From Azadirachta indica (lineage: Eukaryota; Streptophyta; Magnoliopsida; Sapindales; Meliaceae): DNA of 64,000 nucleotides. Position numbers and translations under genes: made by a program. Every line of letters starts with the position of its first letter. Positions within the stretch are counted from its first letter, which is position 1. Below the pieces are notes generated by a model that saw only the letters and a program-made list of their open reading frames with translations, did no database searches and had not been told where the DNA came from. Shown piece after piece: positions 1-11,305 of the stretch. The DNA lies in assembly GCA_022749755.1 (NCBI GenBank), contig CM040443.1:16273244-16337243 (forward strand), given 5' to 3'.

Positions 1-476
1 ACACCCTATCTACCCTTCAAAGTTCGGTCGACCTAGTCTATTTCTGTCGGAAAAAGTGAGTTTTCATTATGAATTGCATCATAATTTTTTCTCTATATGT
101 GGTTTTGACGAACCTCAAGGGAAGTATGTAAAATTTTCCCACTTTTAAAGATACCATTTGAAAAACATCACCAAATATGCTAACTTGTTATCGTTTTTCC
201 CTATTTAAAAACAACCTTTTAAATTAAATACATTTTTTTTAATTAAAACAACTATCTCGTTCATATTAAAAAACAATAACAAATAATGCTTAATATTACG
301 AAACATGTTTTCTATTCTTAAAAACACCATTTTTAGAATTTTTTAAAATCATTTGAAAAACAATGCCAAATATTACTTTTAAAAATAATTCATTCAATAT
401 TGAGTTGCATTGAGTTGTGATGGTTTTAATGTTACAGTTGCTGTTTCATGAAATTAAGTTTTTAAATATTAATAAA
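1..476. other. AT-rich intergenic sequence, transposon end at left
   Basis: No gene is visible. Bases about 112-150 (acctcaagggaagtatgt followed by a tttccc run) resemble the right termini of the long-TIR elements ending at 2,474 and 28,343. A further element of that group therefore probably ends here, with its other end left of the window. The rest is poly-A/T-rich sequence directly left of the element that starts at 477. Confidence 0.4.
467..476. repeat. 10-bp target-site duplication, left copy
   Basis: The bases tattaataaa directly precede the element that starts at 477. They recur directly after its last base, at 2,475-2,484. Confidence 0.8.
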
Positions 477-2474
477 GGGGAATTAACACCTACCTTAAGG
501 TTTGGGAAGCCACACATAAATGAAAGATTTGAGTAAATCCAAACATACCTCTTCTTGCCCGTTAGTTGATATAGTTGATTGTTAGTTGATCGTTGAACTT
601 ATGGACATTTTGATAAAACAATTATTAATCTTAAGGCTCATAATCATTGTTTTGATTATAATTAAACTTAACATCTATTATTAACTAAATTCTTCTTATG
701 GCATTATTGTGATATTTTTAACATGAAGAATTTAAGCAATTATGAGAACTCAAAGAATAGGCAAAATAAGGATTTCAAGAAAAGCAAAGTAGATCTCCTT
801 GAGTAAGTGGAAAAGAGCTCAATTCATGAAGGTAATACATAAGCTTAGAAGATGGTATTTTATTTTGTATTTGTAAATTTATGGTTGTAAGTACATATGA
901 TGATCATGTCAAACTCAAGAAGATTTTCAAAACAAAATTTTTGAGTTTTGAAAATCTAACCAAAATGCATATTTTTGAAACCTGAAAAAGGGACTAGATT
1001 ACAAGATTTTGAAACCCTAAAAAGGACCAAAATGCAAAGTTTTCAAATCTGTGCACAGTGCTCGCAATCAACCAACTTACCAACTTGGTCAATCGAACTA
1101 GAGGAAGAATGCCTCCCAAAGTGGATTGCACTGTCAATTGACAGACTTAGGCCATATGGTCAACTGACTTGACCTATTTAGTCGACTAAACTTATGAAAA
1201 ATTGAATTTTAACCCCTCTTAACTACTAGTATTAGCTAATCCTTTGGCAAATTTATAAATGTGAGTCATTTTACTGATTATAGAAAATTTTGAACATTTG
1301 CCAAAGATCTTTAGAGTTCATAAACATTATTTAAGCACCAAAATCATGTCTTGAGCTTATAAATTGCCACATTCATCTTCTACACACCTTGTTCTTTTAT
1401 TTTTAAATAATTTAAAGGGGTAAACATTATTACTACCTTTATACTACTTGAAATTGAGTGAAAAAAATGGGTCTTTCACTTGAATTGTGAATTGAATGAT
1501 TTAGTGAGGAATTACTTGTACTGAGAGTGGAGTGATTGGGATTGAAATCACTTGTAAGGTTTAAAAGATACCAAAAATCCACTTGGTTGTAATCATTTGA
1601 ATCGTGAGGTGTTCAAGGCTCGATTTAATGAAATCCTCGACCTTAGATGTTTTCCAAACCACATAAAAATCTGATGTTATCTTTCTCAACTCTCTTACTC
1701 AATTTATGTGCTTGTATTGTCACACACGTTTCTCACACACATTTGAATGTGTTTTCTGATAATTTATATATTGATTATTGAGTTGTGCATTGAATTTATT
1801 GTATTGCACTTGAAAAGAATTTGAATTACTTGGCGTTGGTTGTTGAGTTGCTTTTAAATTGTTAAAATTCTTGAAAACTCAATTTGCCTACCCTCTCAGG
1901 TTGCTTAGCATACTTTCAACAATGATTTTCTTCCAACACATGATAATTATTTCTTTTTTCTAATAAAATCCCTTTTACTTTCAAAAATTTAGTCTACTAC
2001 CATTATTAGTCCCACTAATTTAAAAACTATCTCTAAAATAACAATTATACCCCTACATCATAATAGTTATTTAAGAAAAATAAATAATAAATCTCTAAAA
2101 CTTGATAAATATAATATATTTATATAAAATAAATTATCTTATTGTTCTATAACACACTGATAATATGAATATTTATTAATATATTATAAACTTATTTATT
2201 TATTTTTCATTTAATTCATATTTTATTTTTATTATTTTATTTTATTTTAATTATATATAATTCAAAATAATTCAAAACCTAATATTCAATTATTTAATTA
2301 TTTAATTTATCATTTTGTCTTCTTATATCAAATTAAATTTTAAGGGCATTTTAATCCTTTTAGTAAAAATAGATGGTCAAATAACAATTGAGGGGAGGTA
2401 TGTCTAGGTTTCCTCGAATATTTCATTTATGTGTGAATTTTCTAAACCTCAAAGGAGGTATGTGTTAATTCCCC
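477..2474. mobile_element. Long-TIR DNA element, Mutator-like, non-autonomous (1,998 bp)
   Basis: The left end begins ggggaattaacac and the right end is its reverse complement, gtgttaattcccc. Similarity between the two ends continues inward for roughly 80-100 bases with substitutions. Both ends are flanked by the same 10 bases, tattaataaa (467-476 and 2,475-2,484), which reads as a target-site duplication. Long TIRs with a 9-10 bp duplication are typical of the Mutator superfamily. No transposase is visible inside, so the element is presumably non-autonomous. The interior is AT-rich, and a short stretch near 1,985-2,150 resembles one arm of the foldback element at 5,271-5,626, suggesting a nested older MITE remnant. 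Confidence 0.82.
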
Positions 2475-2762
2475 TATTAATAAAGAAATGAGTGATTCTC
2501 ACTAGAAATTAGTGTCATTAAACACTTTTATAATTTTACTATAAAAGAATGAAGAAGCACCCTGTAACACTAAATTCATCAATGCTTTTTAACAACATTT
2601 AGTTCAAAATTATAAAAGCAATTTTTATAATTGAATTAGACTAACATCTATTTTTTAGTGTTAAAAACATAATTTATTCATGAAAGGGTAACCAGCTATT
2701 TTGTTTTTCAATTTTTTATACTCTAAGAATTAATAATTATATTCTATTATAAAATTTAAAAG

Positions 2763-3459
2763 AGAAAATTACAATTACTTTGTTGTTAGATCTAAACTTC
2801 TATATTTACCCTTCTAATAGTTCAAAAAACACCAAAATTCTTTTACTGTCAGCTTTCTAACGGGGAAAACTTCCTTTTTAAAGGAAAACTTCTTTTTTAA
2901 AGGTAAAATAGATATTTACCTTACATTGGCTAACATTGGGAGACTGGTCTTGGGTATAATTTGACATTTCATTTAAATGAAAAGAAAAATAGAATTAATT
3001 AATTTATATTTATATTTATATTTATATCTATATTTATATATCTATATTTATATTTTTTTTCTTATTTATATATCATAATCATATATATATATATATATAT
3101 ATACATATCTACATATATACACACATACATACATACATATACATATACACACACATATACACTTATATTTATATTTTTAGTTTTAGTTTTATTTATATTT
3201 ATATTCACGTTTATTTTATTTTTTATTGTGTAATTTTTTTTTATTATATAGTAATATATTATGTTATTATCCTTCACATCAAATCAGCTCTTTGTTCAGT
3301 CATCATTACAAATGGTCCTAGGGGAATTCACAAAAAAATACATTTTTTTTGTTAATTTAACAGAAAAATCGTAATGATGAGGAGGTTTGATATTTTTTAA
3401 ACCATTAAGGAGGCATTTGTGGAAATTTGCATCTAACAGGCAGTAATTGTAGTTTTTTC
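2763..3459. mobile_element. Long-TIR DNA element, about 0.7 kb
   Basis: The left end (gaaaattacaattact, then gttagat...) and the reverse complement of the right end (gaaaaaactacaattact, then gttagat...) align for about 80-100 bases with scattered differences. No clean target-site duplication is seen because the flanks are A/T-only. There is no open reading frame apart from low-complexity sequence. The element is probably a relative of the other long-TIR elements in this window. Confidence 0.55.
3000..3240. repeat. AT-rich microsatellite (tatatt, at and acacat units)
   Basis: This stretch consists of repeated tatatt-like hexamers, then an (at)n run around 3,083-3,103, then acatac and acacat units. 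A 71-codon open frame on the minus strand here is just translated microsatellite (Ile/Tyr/Val runs). The repeat sits inside the TIR element at 2,763-3,459. Confidence 0.85.
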
Positions 3460-3994
3460 ATTTTAAAAATTAAAAAAGTGTAACCTTAAGCTTTGGGAAA
3501 AAACTGAAAATACCCCAACTTCATAAGCAAAATTCAAATATACCCACTTAGCATAATTTCAATAAAAAATTCCCAATTTTAACTTTTTTATAACAAAATA
3601 CCCTCATGCCCACAATGAAAACACGGGTTTTTCTTTCTCTTCTTCTTTCAAGTTCGAGCAATAGTAATTATTCACCTTCGAGCATCAAATTGAGTTTTGT
3701 GTTAGGGTTGCAATTTGAATGGTGTTTCAATTGACTATGATGGAAATAATGGATGACAACTTTCAGCATTAATTTTGTGGCTTTGGGACACAAGTTAAGG
3801 TTTCAATTTCCAAATTCAATTGGGCATGAATACATGTATAAGATTAACGTATTTTACATGAATTAGGTGTGAGATATCCTTGGTATATTTAATTTAGGGA
3901 ATATTGAATGAAAATTTGCATTGTTGTGTGTGATTTTGGACGAATTTAGATGAAACACTGATTTACGACCAACCCCTTATACTTTCAAGTGACA

Positions 3995-4124
3995 TTTAAC
4001 TCAAAAGCTAATTTGTAACGTGACTCTAAATTGGGTCTTTGTGCTTTCTCAATAATGCATAAACTTTCAAGAAAACATAGATTCCAAGTTTTGAGTCACG
4101 TTACAAATTAACTTTTGATTTAAA
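3995..4124. repeat. Inverted repeat with about 40-bp arms and a 49-bp loop
   Basis: The left arm (3,995-4,034) and right arm (4,084-4,124) are near-complementary. They contain a perfect 18-base inverted match at 4,009-4,026 (taatttgtaacgtgactc) and 4,093-4,110. The structure could fold into a hairpin. No gene is nearby. Confidence 0.75.
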
Positions 4125-5270
4125 CAACATTTTGATAGTTTCAAGTTATGGCAAAAAATGCACTTTCAACATTGATTGTGAGTAACCCACTTTCAAGTTG
4201 AGAGTAATTTTCAGTTTCGAGTCAATTTTACACAACGCTTTCACGTTATGTCTAAACTTTTGAGTTATCTACCACACTTTCAAGAAGAATAGAAGATATG
4301 TCATTTTTTTTTTTTTTCTTTGTTTTTAGATTTACATACATATGTAGTGTGTTTTTAATTGGAATTGATGAACTTAATGAACTTAATATGTTTTCTAATC
4401 AGGGAGAGATAGTTACCATCAGTAGCACTTTAGAGACAAGCAAACCAGTTTTCCGTTGTGGTGATATTGTTGTCAAAATCTAAACAACTTGAGAAGATGT
4501 AGGACAAGCTGACAAGGAGATAACGGCATATGTTCAAATAAAGTTGCTTTGGCCACTTTTTGGACCTCCACTACTTGGGCTTTTCAACCAACCTGGTGCA
4601 TAATATCCTTTTACAGAGGTTAAGATTGATGGGGTTGAGCAGGAGATGTGGTTTTTTATTGGAGGCACGCCTATCCGATTCTCTCCCAAAGTTCGCCTTG
4701 ATAACTAGGCTTAGATTTGGCTCCTATTCGGATATAGATATAGACAGCCATAGGCTTAAAGATTAGCCATTGCAAATTACAAATAGACCGAATTCGTTAA
4801 TGAAAATGGGCACTTCAATTGTAGGCTTTTTATTTGGGCTTTCATTTTCGTCTGTAGCTTCATGCTTTTTGTTTCTTAACTTTAATTTCTTTATTATTTA
4901 AGCTAATGGTCACAACTGAAAACACAAAATTCGAAATTAAAATATAATCAACATTTTGAGTTGTATTTTTTAAGTTTTGACATTTAAAAGTGATTTGAAT
5001 ATAATGTTTACAAATTATTTTAAATTTATTAAATTTTAAAATAAATAATTGATACATTATTTGAAAACATATTTTTTATTATGATTCTTGACCTTATTTT
5101 ATGTCAAACTAATTCTTCATTACTGGTCAATGGCCAATTAAGAAATAAGCAAAACCATCCATATACTCACTCTGCATTAATTTTTCAATAAATATTGAGT
5201 CATAATTACCAAGATCAAATTATGAAATATAAAAAGCACCTAGGAACTCTAATTAAAAAAAAAAAAAAAT

Positions 5271-5626
5271 GGAGAAAGAACATTCAAGTCTCTAAAATTT
5301 GGGTTAATGAACTGATTAGTTCTAATAATTTAAAAAATACGCATTTAAATCTCCAAATAATTATTATACCCTTATTAATAATAGTTATTCAGCAAAAAAA
5401 TAATTATTATATCTTTAAAATTTGATAAAATATAGTAAATGCATAAAAAATATATTAATAAATAGTACGTTGTTAAATTTTATAGATTTAGTAATAATTT
5501 TTGTTAAATATCTATTACTAATAAGGGTATAATTATTATTTTTAAATAAATTGAAAGTTTTATAAGTATTTTTGAAACTATTATAACTAATCAGTTCATT
5601 ATAAGGGATTTGCATATCTTTTTCTT
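5271..5626. mobile_element. Foldback MITE (about 355 bp, arms about 165 bp)
   Basis: The two halves are reverse complements of each other over most of their length. For example, aatgaactgattagtt at about 5,306 matches the complement of aactaatcagttcatt at about 5,586, and attatacccttatta matches the complement of taataagggtataat. Only a short AT-rich loop separates the arms. The element is flanked on both sides by poly-A runs, so the target-site duplication cannot be defined. The short frames inside are not genes. Confidence 0.75.
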
Positions 5627-5639
5627 AAAAAAAAAAAAA

Positions 5640-6950
5640 ATATTGATTAAAAACAAAGACATATTATTAATAGATAAAGTTAAAATATAACTAAATAACT
5701 GTAAATAACCTTTTTTTTTCTATTTTCACATTGAGTATCAAAATTTGAAAATAGTTTTTTTTAAAAATAAAATCATCAAAACAATGTTTCATTAGCTTTT
5801 TTTTTTTAAAACAATATTTTTTAAATAAAGTTTTCAAATGCGGTTTTTAATATTGTTGTTTTTAAAAAATTAAAAATTATATTTAAAATACGATATTTAT
5901 GGTTTCCACTAACTTTTTTACTCCAATCTCTATAAAATCAGAAAATGAATTATAAAAATATTTAAAGATTATTTTAGGAAATAGTAATACGCACCAAAGA
6001 ATTACCCAAAAAATGTAAACGGCAAAAACAGAAAGGACAATGGTATTAGACAATACATACCTTGAATTTCTTTAAGGTCCTTAATATGAATCATCATTTG
6101 TTAAATCTCTTTTTAAGTCATTAAGGCATTTCCGCTGTGGTCATAGTGTTAAGGTCATATTTGGTTGAGGGTAATTCCTCTAGGAAATTAATTTTTCACT
6201 TGATTTGCAAAGGAATATGGATTCTACAAGGTTGAAAGTAGACATATTACTATGGAGAATAAGACTCTTCTAAATTATAAATACTAGGTCCTCTTAATTA
6301 AGTAAAATTTTTGTATTACAAAATTAAAAATAAATTTGTAACAAGTTGTGTTTAAAATGAATAATGTCTACTTAATTTTGACCTAGATTTTTATATAAAT
6401 GGAAAAAAAAATTCACATTTTTTTTTTATTTTCTTTAATTTCAAATAATTATGGTTCCTCTTCTAAGGGTCAGAATCATTACTCTTCACTTTACCTATTC
6501 CCTTCATGTTTTTACCTTAATTTTATTAATTATTTAAATTTAACTCGTTATTTTTAAATTATCATATTTTTTAATTATTGCAAAATTATTTTGTACTATA
6601 TTATTTAAAAAAAATTAATTTATAATTATTATTTTGGTATTCATTTTAATTTGTAAATTCAATATCTTTTAATTATAATTTCATTTAAAATAATTATTGT
6701 AATATTTATTGTTGTTATATAAATTTAATCTCATTATAACTATATTTACTATGACTTCTTGTTATCATTTATGCTACATTCAAAATACATTTTTTTTTCA
6801 TATGCTTCATTCTTTATATTACTTTGTTCATTTATAATTTATTTTCTACTTACACATATTGTAGTTTATACTACTAGTCTTATTTATTTGAGAATATGAA
6901 GTTTATTATGTAACTATATTTCTATTTTTGTTTTTTTTTTTTTTTTAATT
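5640..6950. other. AT-rich sequence downstream of the helicase gene
   Basis: I see no coding region, RNA gene or intact element. The stretch is dominated by A and T, with a poly-T run near 6,930-6,946. It lies just beyond the 3' end of the minus-strand helicase gene, so the gene's 3' UTR and polyadenylation region may be near its right edge. Confidence 0.5.
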
Positions 6951-7069
6951 TTTTGTTCTTTCCGGTCCCTTTGTTTTCATTTTTCTGACTGCTGGCTTGC
7001 CCTCGGCCTTTGGAAGCTGGTCTTGGCATTGCCTTCATCTTTCCCTTATTACCTTTGTCAGCATTGCTG

Positions 7070-10000
7070 TCAGCTGGTGTGTTGCAAATCTCCACTGCCT
7101 AGCCCTTTGAGATTTGTGTAATGCTCCAGGAATAGCTGCTTTAGGAAAGGTTCCATATTTGGTCTTCTTGACTGCAACTTCTTGTACATTTCTCCTAGTG
7201 TTGAAATCTTCTTGAGTTTTCCCTCACTGAAGATCATATTAAAAAAAAAAAAAAGTTAAGAAAACAAATTACGTCCAAATCCAACTGTTAATGGGAGCTA
7301 CTATGATGTAAACTCTTGCAGATTCCTATGCACTTCTAAAATTTATGTAAACAGCAGCTTCACAACCCGGAATCTTTGGTCCAATTCAGCACTGTTTTCA
7401 AACTGACCTCAGACTATTAAGTGCAGCACGAAGTTGCTTCAAATCTTTAAGCATGCTAGTTGCTTCGCTCATTTGGCTTTTAGCTTCTGCATCATCAGAG
7501 TTGTTCGGAGAGCATTCATCCATTGCAGCAGCTAAAAGTTGAATGCTTTTCTCCACATCCTCCTATAAAATACACAAAAGAATATAAATCAACAAATAAA
7601 AATTATAAAGACATTATTAGCATTACTGTAAGCAATTTATTACATGCTTTAAACTTTCCAAGTCAACTGACAATGTGAAAGAATTTGGCAGTACCTTAAT
7701 GGTTGAGGATTTGAACATAAACCTCGGTTGGCCTTCTCCATTGTCTTCAAACTCAAATGCTTCAAATATTTTCCAGAATTGTTCAAGTTTCAGTGGCAGG
7801 TTTCCTGCTTTTACATTCATGGTATTCATTTCCTGATGTTGTGGAGAAGCAGAATTTGAAGATGAATGGTTTGAATTCTTCCCTCGTTCATAACTCTTAG
7901 CAGAAAGCACTTCCGCTTGTAAATTGGCAGCTTCCAGTTTACCAGTTCCAGAATGACCTCGAGAGGCTTCACTTATTGGAAACAAAATTTCTAGTATGTC
8001 CTCCTTGCATTTGCTGCCCTTCATGTCCACAAAAACTGCATCTGGACATTTTTCTGCAAAATTTGGACTAGTCTCCCACAAATTCACAATTACAAGAGGA
8101 TTCCCAATCTTTTTAAATGCTTTAGCAATAGCATTTTGGTTTCGTCTCCTGCGGAGGGCTTCATAAAATTCCCTTGGCAACTTATTTGAAATATAGTTCC
8201 TGCCCAGCAAGTCATGCAAAATGTTTTCACAGCTGCCAAAGTTCAATTGAATCAGACATACAATCACAACCAATCTCAAAACCACCAATGCATGGTAGTC
8301 CTCAATTTTGGTACGAGAGTTTTTGATCCACTCCACCATTTCCTTGTCCTCGTAAAGGAACTGCAAAACAATGTCAACAATGAACTGAAGTATACCTCTC
8401 AAGGATTGTTGTATATCAGTCACTAATCCGGACGTTGGCTTGGTGCTCCCTTCCTGATTATTGATAAGCCAATCAATAAAAGATGATTTGGTGGTAAAAA
8501 TGTACCTCTGGAAGCTAGACAACAAGATCAAAATGCGTTCAATAAGGTACAGGAAACAAGCAGGTGACATATAGTCAGTTCTCCTCCAATTGGCTTCATA
8601 AGTATCTAGCAGTGCTCCATGGAATTTCTTAATATGAGACATCTCTTTTAATGCCATATTCCGAGAGAGACTCTGCACAAATTCTTTCCATGGAGTATTT
8701 CCATCAAATCTTTTTACAACACTCTTGTATAGATCATTGCTCAGCTTACAAGACCCAAGAATCATAACAACCACATATCCAATTTCGCCATAGGAAAGCT
8801 CATCCTTCAGGCCAATGCGCCAAGAAATAAGTTCTTGGACTGCATTTCGGTAAACCTCAGTTCCTCTCAGAGAAATCATACTCTCTCTCAGTGATTTTCG
8901 ACAGTCTAGAGGAAATACAAAGTCAAAAAAGTGCTCCATTGATAGTTCCACAAATTTCTGTGTCTTAGCTTTGTGGTAGTGATGGTACAGAAATTTGGAA
9001 CTCGAGAGAAATTTTGCAACCTCATGGATGTAACACAAACAGATGACTTGGCAGAACACAGATGATGAATTCTTGGATGATTGCTTATAAAGGTCTTCAA
9101 GACTGTTCAACACCTGCATACCAACAGCAAGCAATTCCGAACTCCAGTAACTGCCAGCAGCGGAGACAAGCTGGTGAACATCAACAGTGACCGGCTTCCC
9201 ATTCCTTTGAGCATCTCTTTTGTCCAATTCTCCCACCCAGTCAGCATCAGAGTTCAACAAAAGATAGATGGTATTCAAATTACTGTATTGCTTCCACACT
9301 CCAAGGTAACTCAAGCAGAAATCTCCATAACTTCTATAGCCATTAACATTCTGCGTTTTGAGAGATCTAAGATGCTTGAGTATGTTCATGATCTTATCCT
9401 TCCAGCAGTTCCAAAAGTGAACCAGAGTTTGAACAGAAACCTTGTTTCTACAAATTGTTTCCTCTGAATAGGTTATGAGATCAAAAACCAGTTCATCTTC
9501 CAAAACATATTTCGAGGAATTTGTACGAAGATGAACATCCAGAATCCTTCTAGAAGATAATATTTCACCACTGACACTCTGATGTCTCTTAGAAGCATTC
9601 AACTGTTGATTCATTATGAACAAGTCACCGTGATCAGATGATAAAATGTCAGCTTCAATACAAACAAATTCATAGAATTGGCATGACTCATCCTTAGCTA
9701 ATGACTTGGCTTTTTCCAGAAGCTCCTCCTTTTGTCTAAACTCCTTCAAGGGCCAGCCTTTGTGCCCAGTTGACCAAAGAGAATTGGCAAGTACATAGTT
9801 CAGAGTAAGTATACAAGCTTCTTTGAAATTTCCTGCCTTTTGCAACAGATTTGCTGTTCGAAGAATATCTCCTCTGAGTTTCGCAATATTTGCAGCGTCC
9901 ATGAAGTGCCCTGTGTCTTCTTCCAACTCCAGAAGCTCGTCATAGCAACTTAAAGACTTCAAAAAGTTGCGCATTAAATCCATGGAATGAAAAGCTTTAA

Positions 10001-11305
10001 CAAATTTCATCATGGATCTGTTATCTTTGAGCTCATGATAATAAACAGCAGAAGACTCTAGAAAGTCCTGTTCAATTTTGTATATTTTCTTCGCTTCTTC
10101 TAACTAAACCAACACCTGTATCAGAATGCTGTCTCCAGTAGTTAATGTATTGCAAACCATTGTCGAAAAGCTTTCCCTTGAAGCAAACAGCCAAACATTC
10201 CGAGAAAAAATTGCCCCGGGCATATACATCTGCTGCAAGCTCATAGCATCTTGCCAAACAAAAACATTCCCCGGCTCTTTCCAGCTCAGGTTCCGCACAT
10301 TTTTCCAAATAAATCCTACCTGTGGGAACAAGAAGTTAAATTTGATGCTCGAATTTACAGTCCCATAGCAGTACCAAACACATTATCAAGCTCTTATCTT
10401 TTGTTTTTTTTCAATAGCAGGGCAAGAATGCTTGGGGAATAACTAGGCAAAAGGGAGGAGAAATACTTCTGCAAATGAACAAACTATGCAATACACAGAT
10501 ACATTAACAATTACTGTCACTGTAAGACCCAATCAACTCATGCACACACACACACACAGACAATTTATCCAAAACTCTTTCCCTATTAGGAAAAATGGAG
10601 AGAAAAGGAGTCTTCAGATTACATAGTCACAGAAGCCCAGAAGAAAAAAGAAGAGCCAGGAAAGTGTATATAAACATAGCTTACTTTTAAATCAAAGTAT
10701 CCCATAAATTTGGAAATATAAATTACAATTCTCAAACTTGCATTGACTCAGTAGTTTATTTTCTGAAAAGATCTATCATCTATCAACAACCACAACTTTT
10801 AGGTTATTTTGAAATCAAAGTATTCCAGAAAACTGGAAATACAAATTACAATTCTCAAACTTGCATCAAATCCTCAACAATAACTATGATGAGCATGCCA
10901 AATTCCCAACATCACAAGATGTGTCAGCATTAAACCACTGTGCAGATTGGAAATGATGAGATGATTTTTAAGCTCCATAGACATGAGAACAACAACAACA
11001 CCAGAAGGGAAACTTCAGCCATAAAAATGGCATTATATTCCATCAATGCTAAATATCAAATTCATACCTGCTCTTTCATACTCCCCCAAATCATAGAAAC
11101 ATCTGGCAGCAGAATCAGCCTTGCCTATGGCTTCAAATATTTTGGAAGCTTCCCTAAGCATAATGTTAGCCTCTTCACGGTTTGAACTGCAAATGCGATC
11201 AGCCGCTGCCTTAAGCCCAGTTGCTTTAGACCTTCCTTCCCAGTAAGTATCCCGGGCTCTTTCGAAGCATATAGTTGCCATTTTATAGTTATGCTCATTA
11301 AACAG
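7070..11305 (-). CDS. Copy A exons 11-14: helical TPR-like C-terminal region
   Basis: Exon 11 ([16 protein letters not shown], then [14 protein letters not shown]) and the start of exon 12 ([20 protein letters not shown]) look like TPR helices. Exon 12 then gives about 800 residues of helical sequence with no further recognised domain, ending in a low-complexity Ser/Asn stretch. Exon 13 ([10 protein letters not shown]...) and exon 14 ([14 protein letters not shown]...) are coiled and charged. Two frame breaks lie here. The T-run at 10,085-10,088 has one base too many, shifting the frame after GLVRRSEE. Exon 14 has one extra base near 7,109 relative to copy C and also a lysine codon changed to TAG in the frame copy C uses. 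As read, the protein stops at 7,070. The alternative frame would continue into a Lys/Gly-rich tail. Confidence 0.8.

Noticed and set aside
3062..3277. 71-codon minus-strand frame
   Set aside because: Translated AT/AC microsatellite, with no real codon content.
4298..4766. Two short plus-strand frames, one with FRCGDIVV resembling a GRF-type zinc finger
   Set aside because: The similarity is a handful of residues, followed by stops and frame changes. Too weak to call a gene or a domain.
9081..9467. 128-codon open frame on the plus strand
   Set aside because: It lies antisense to copy A exon 12, which has a long family-like frame on the other strand. No family was recognised in it.
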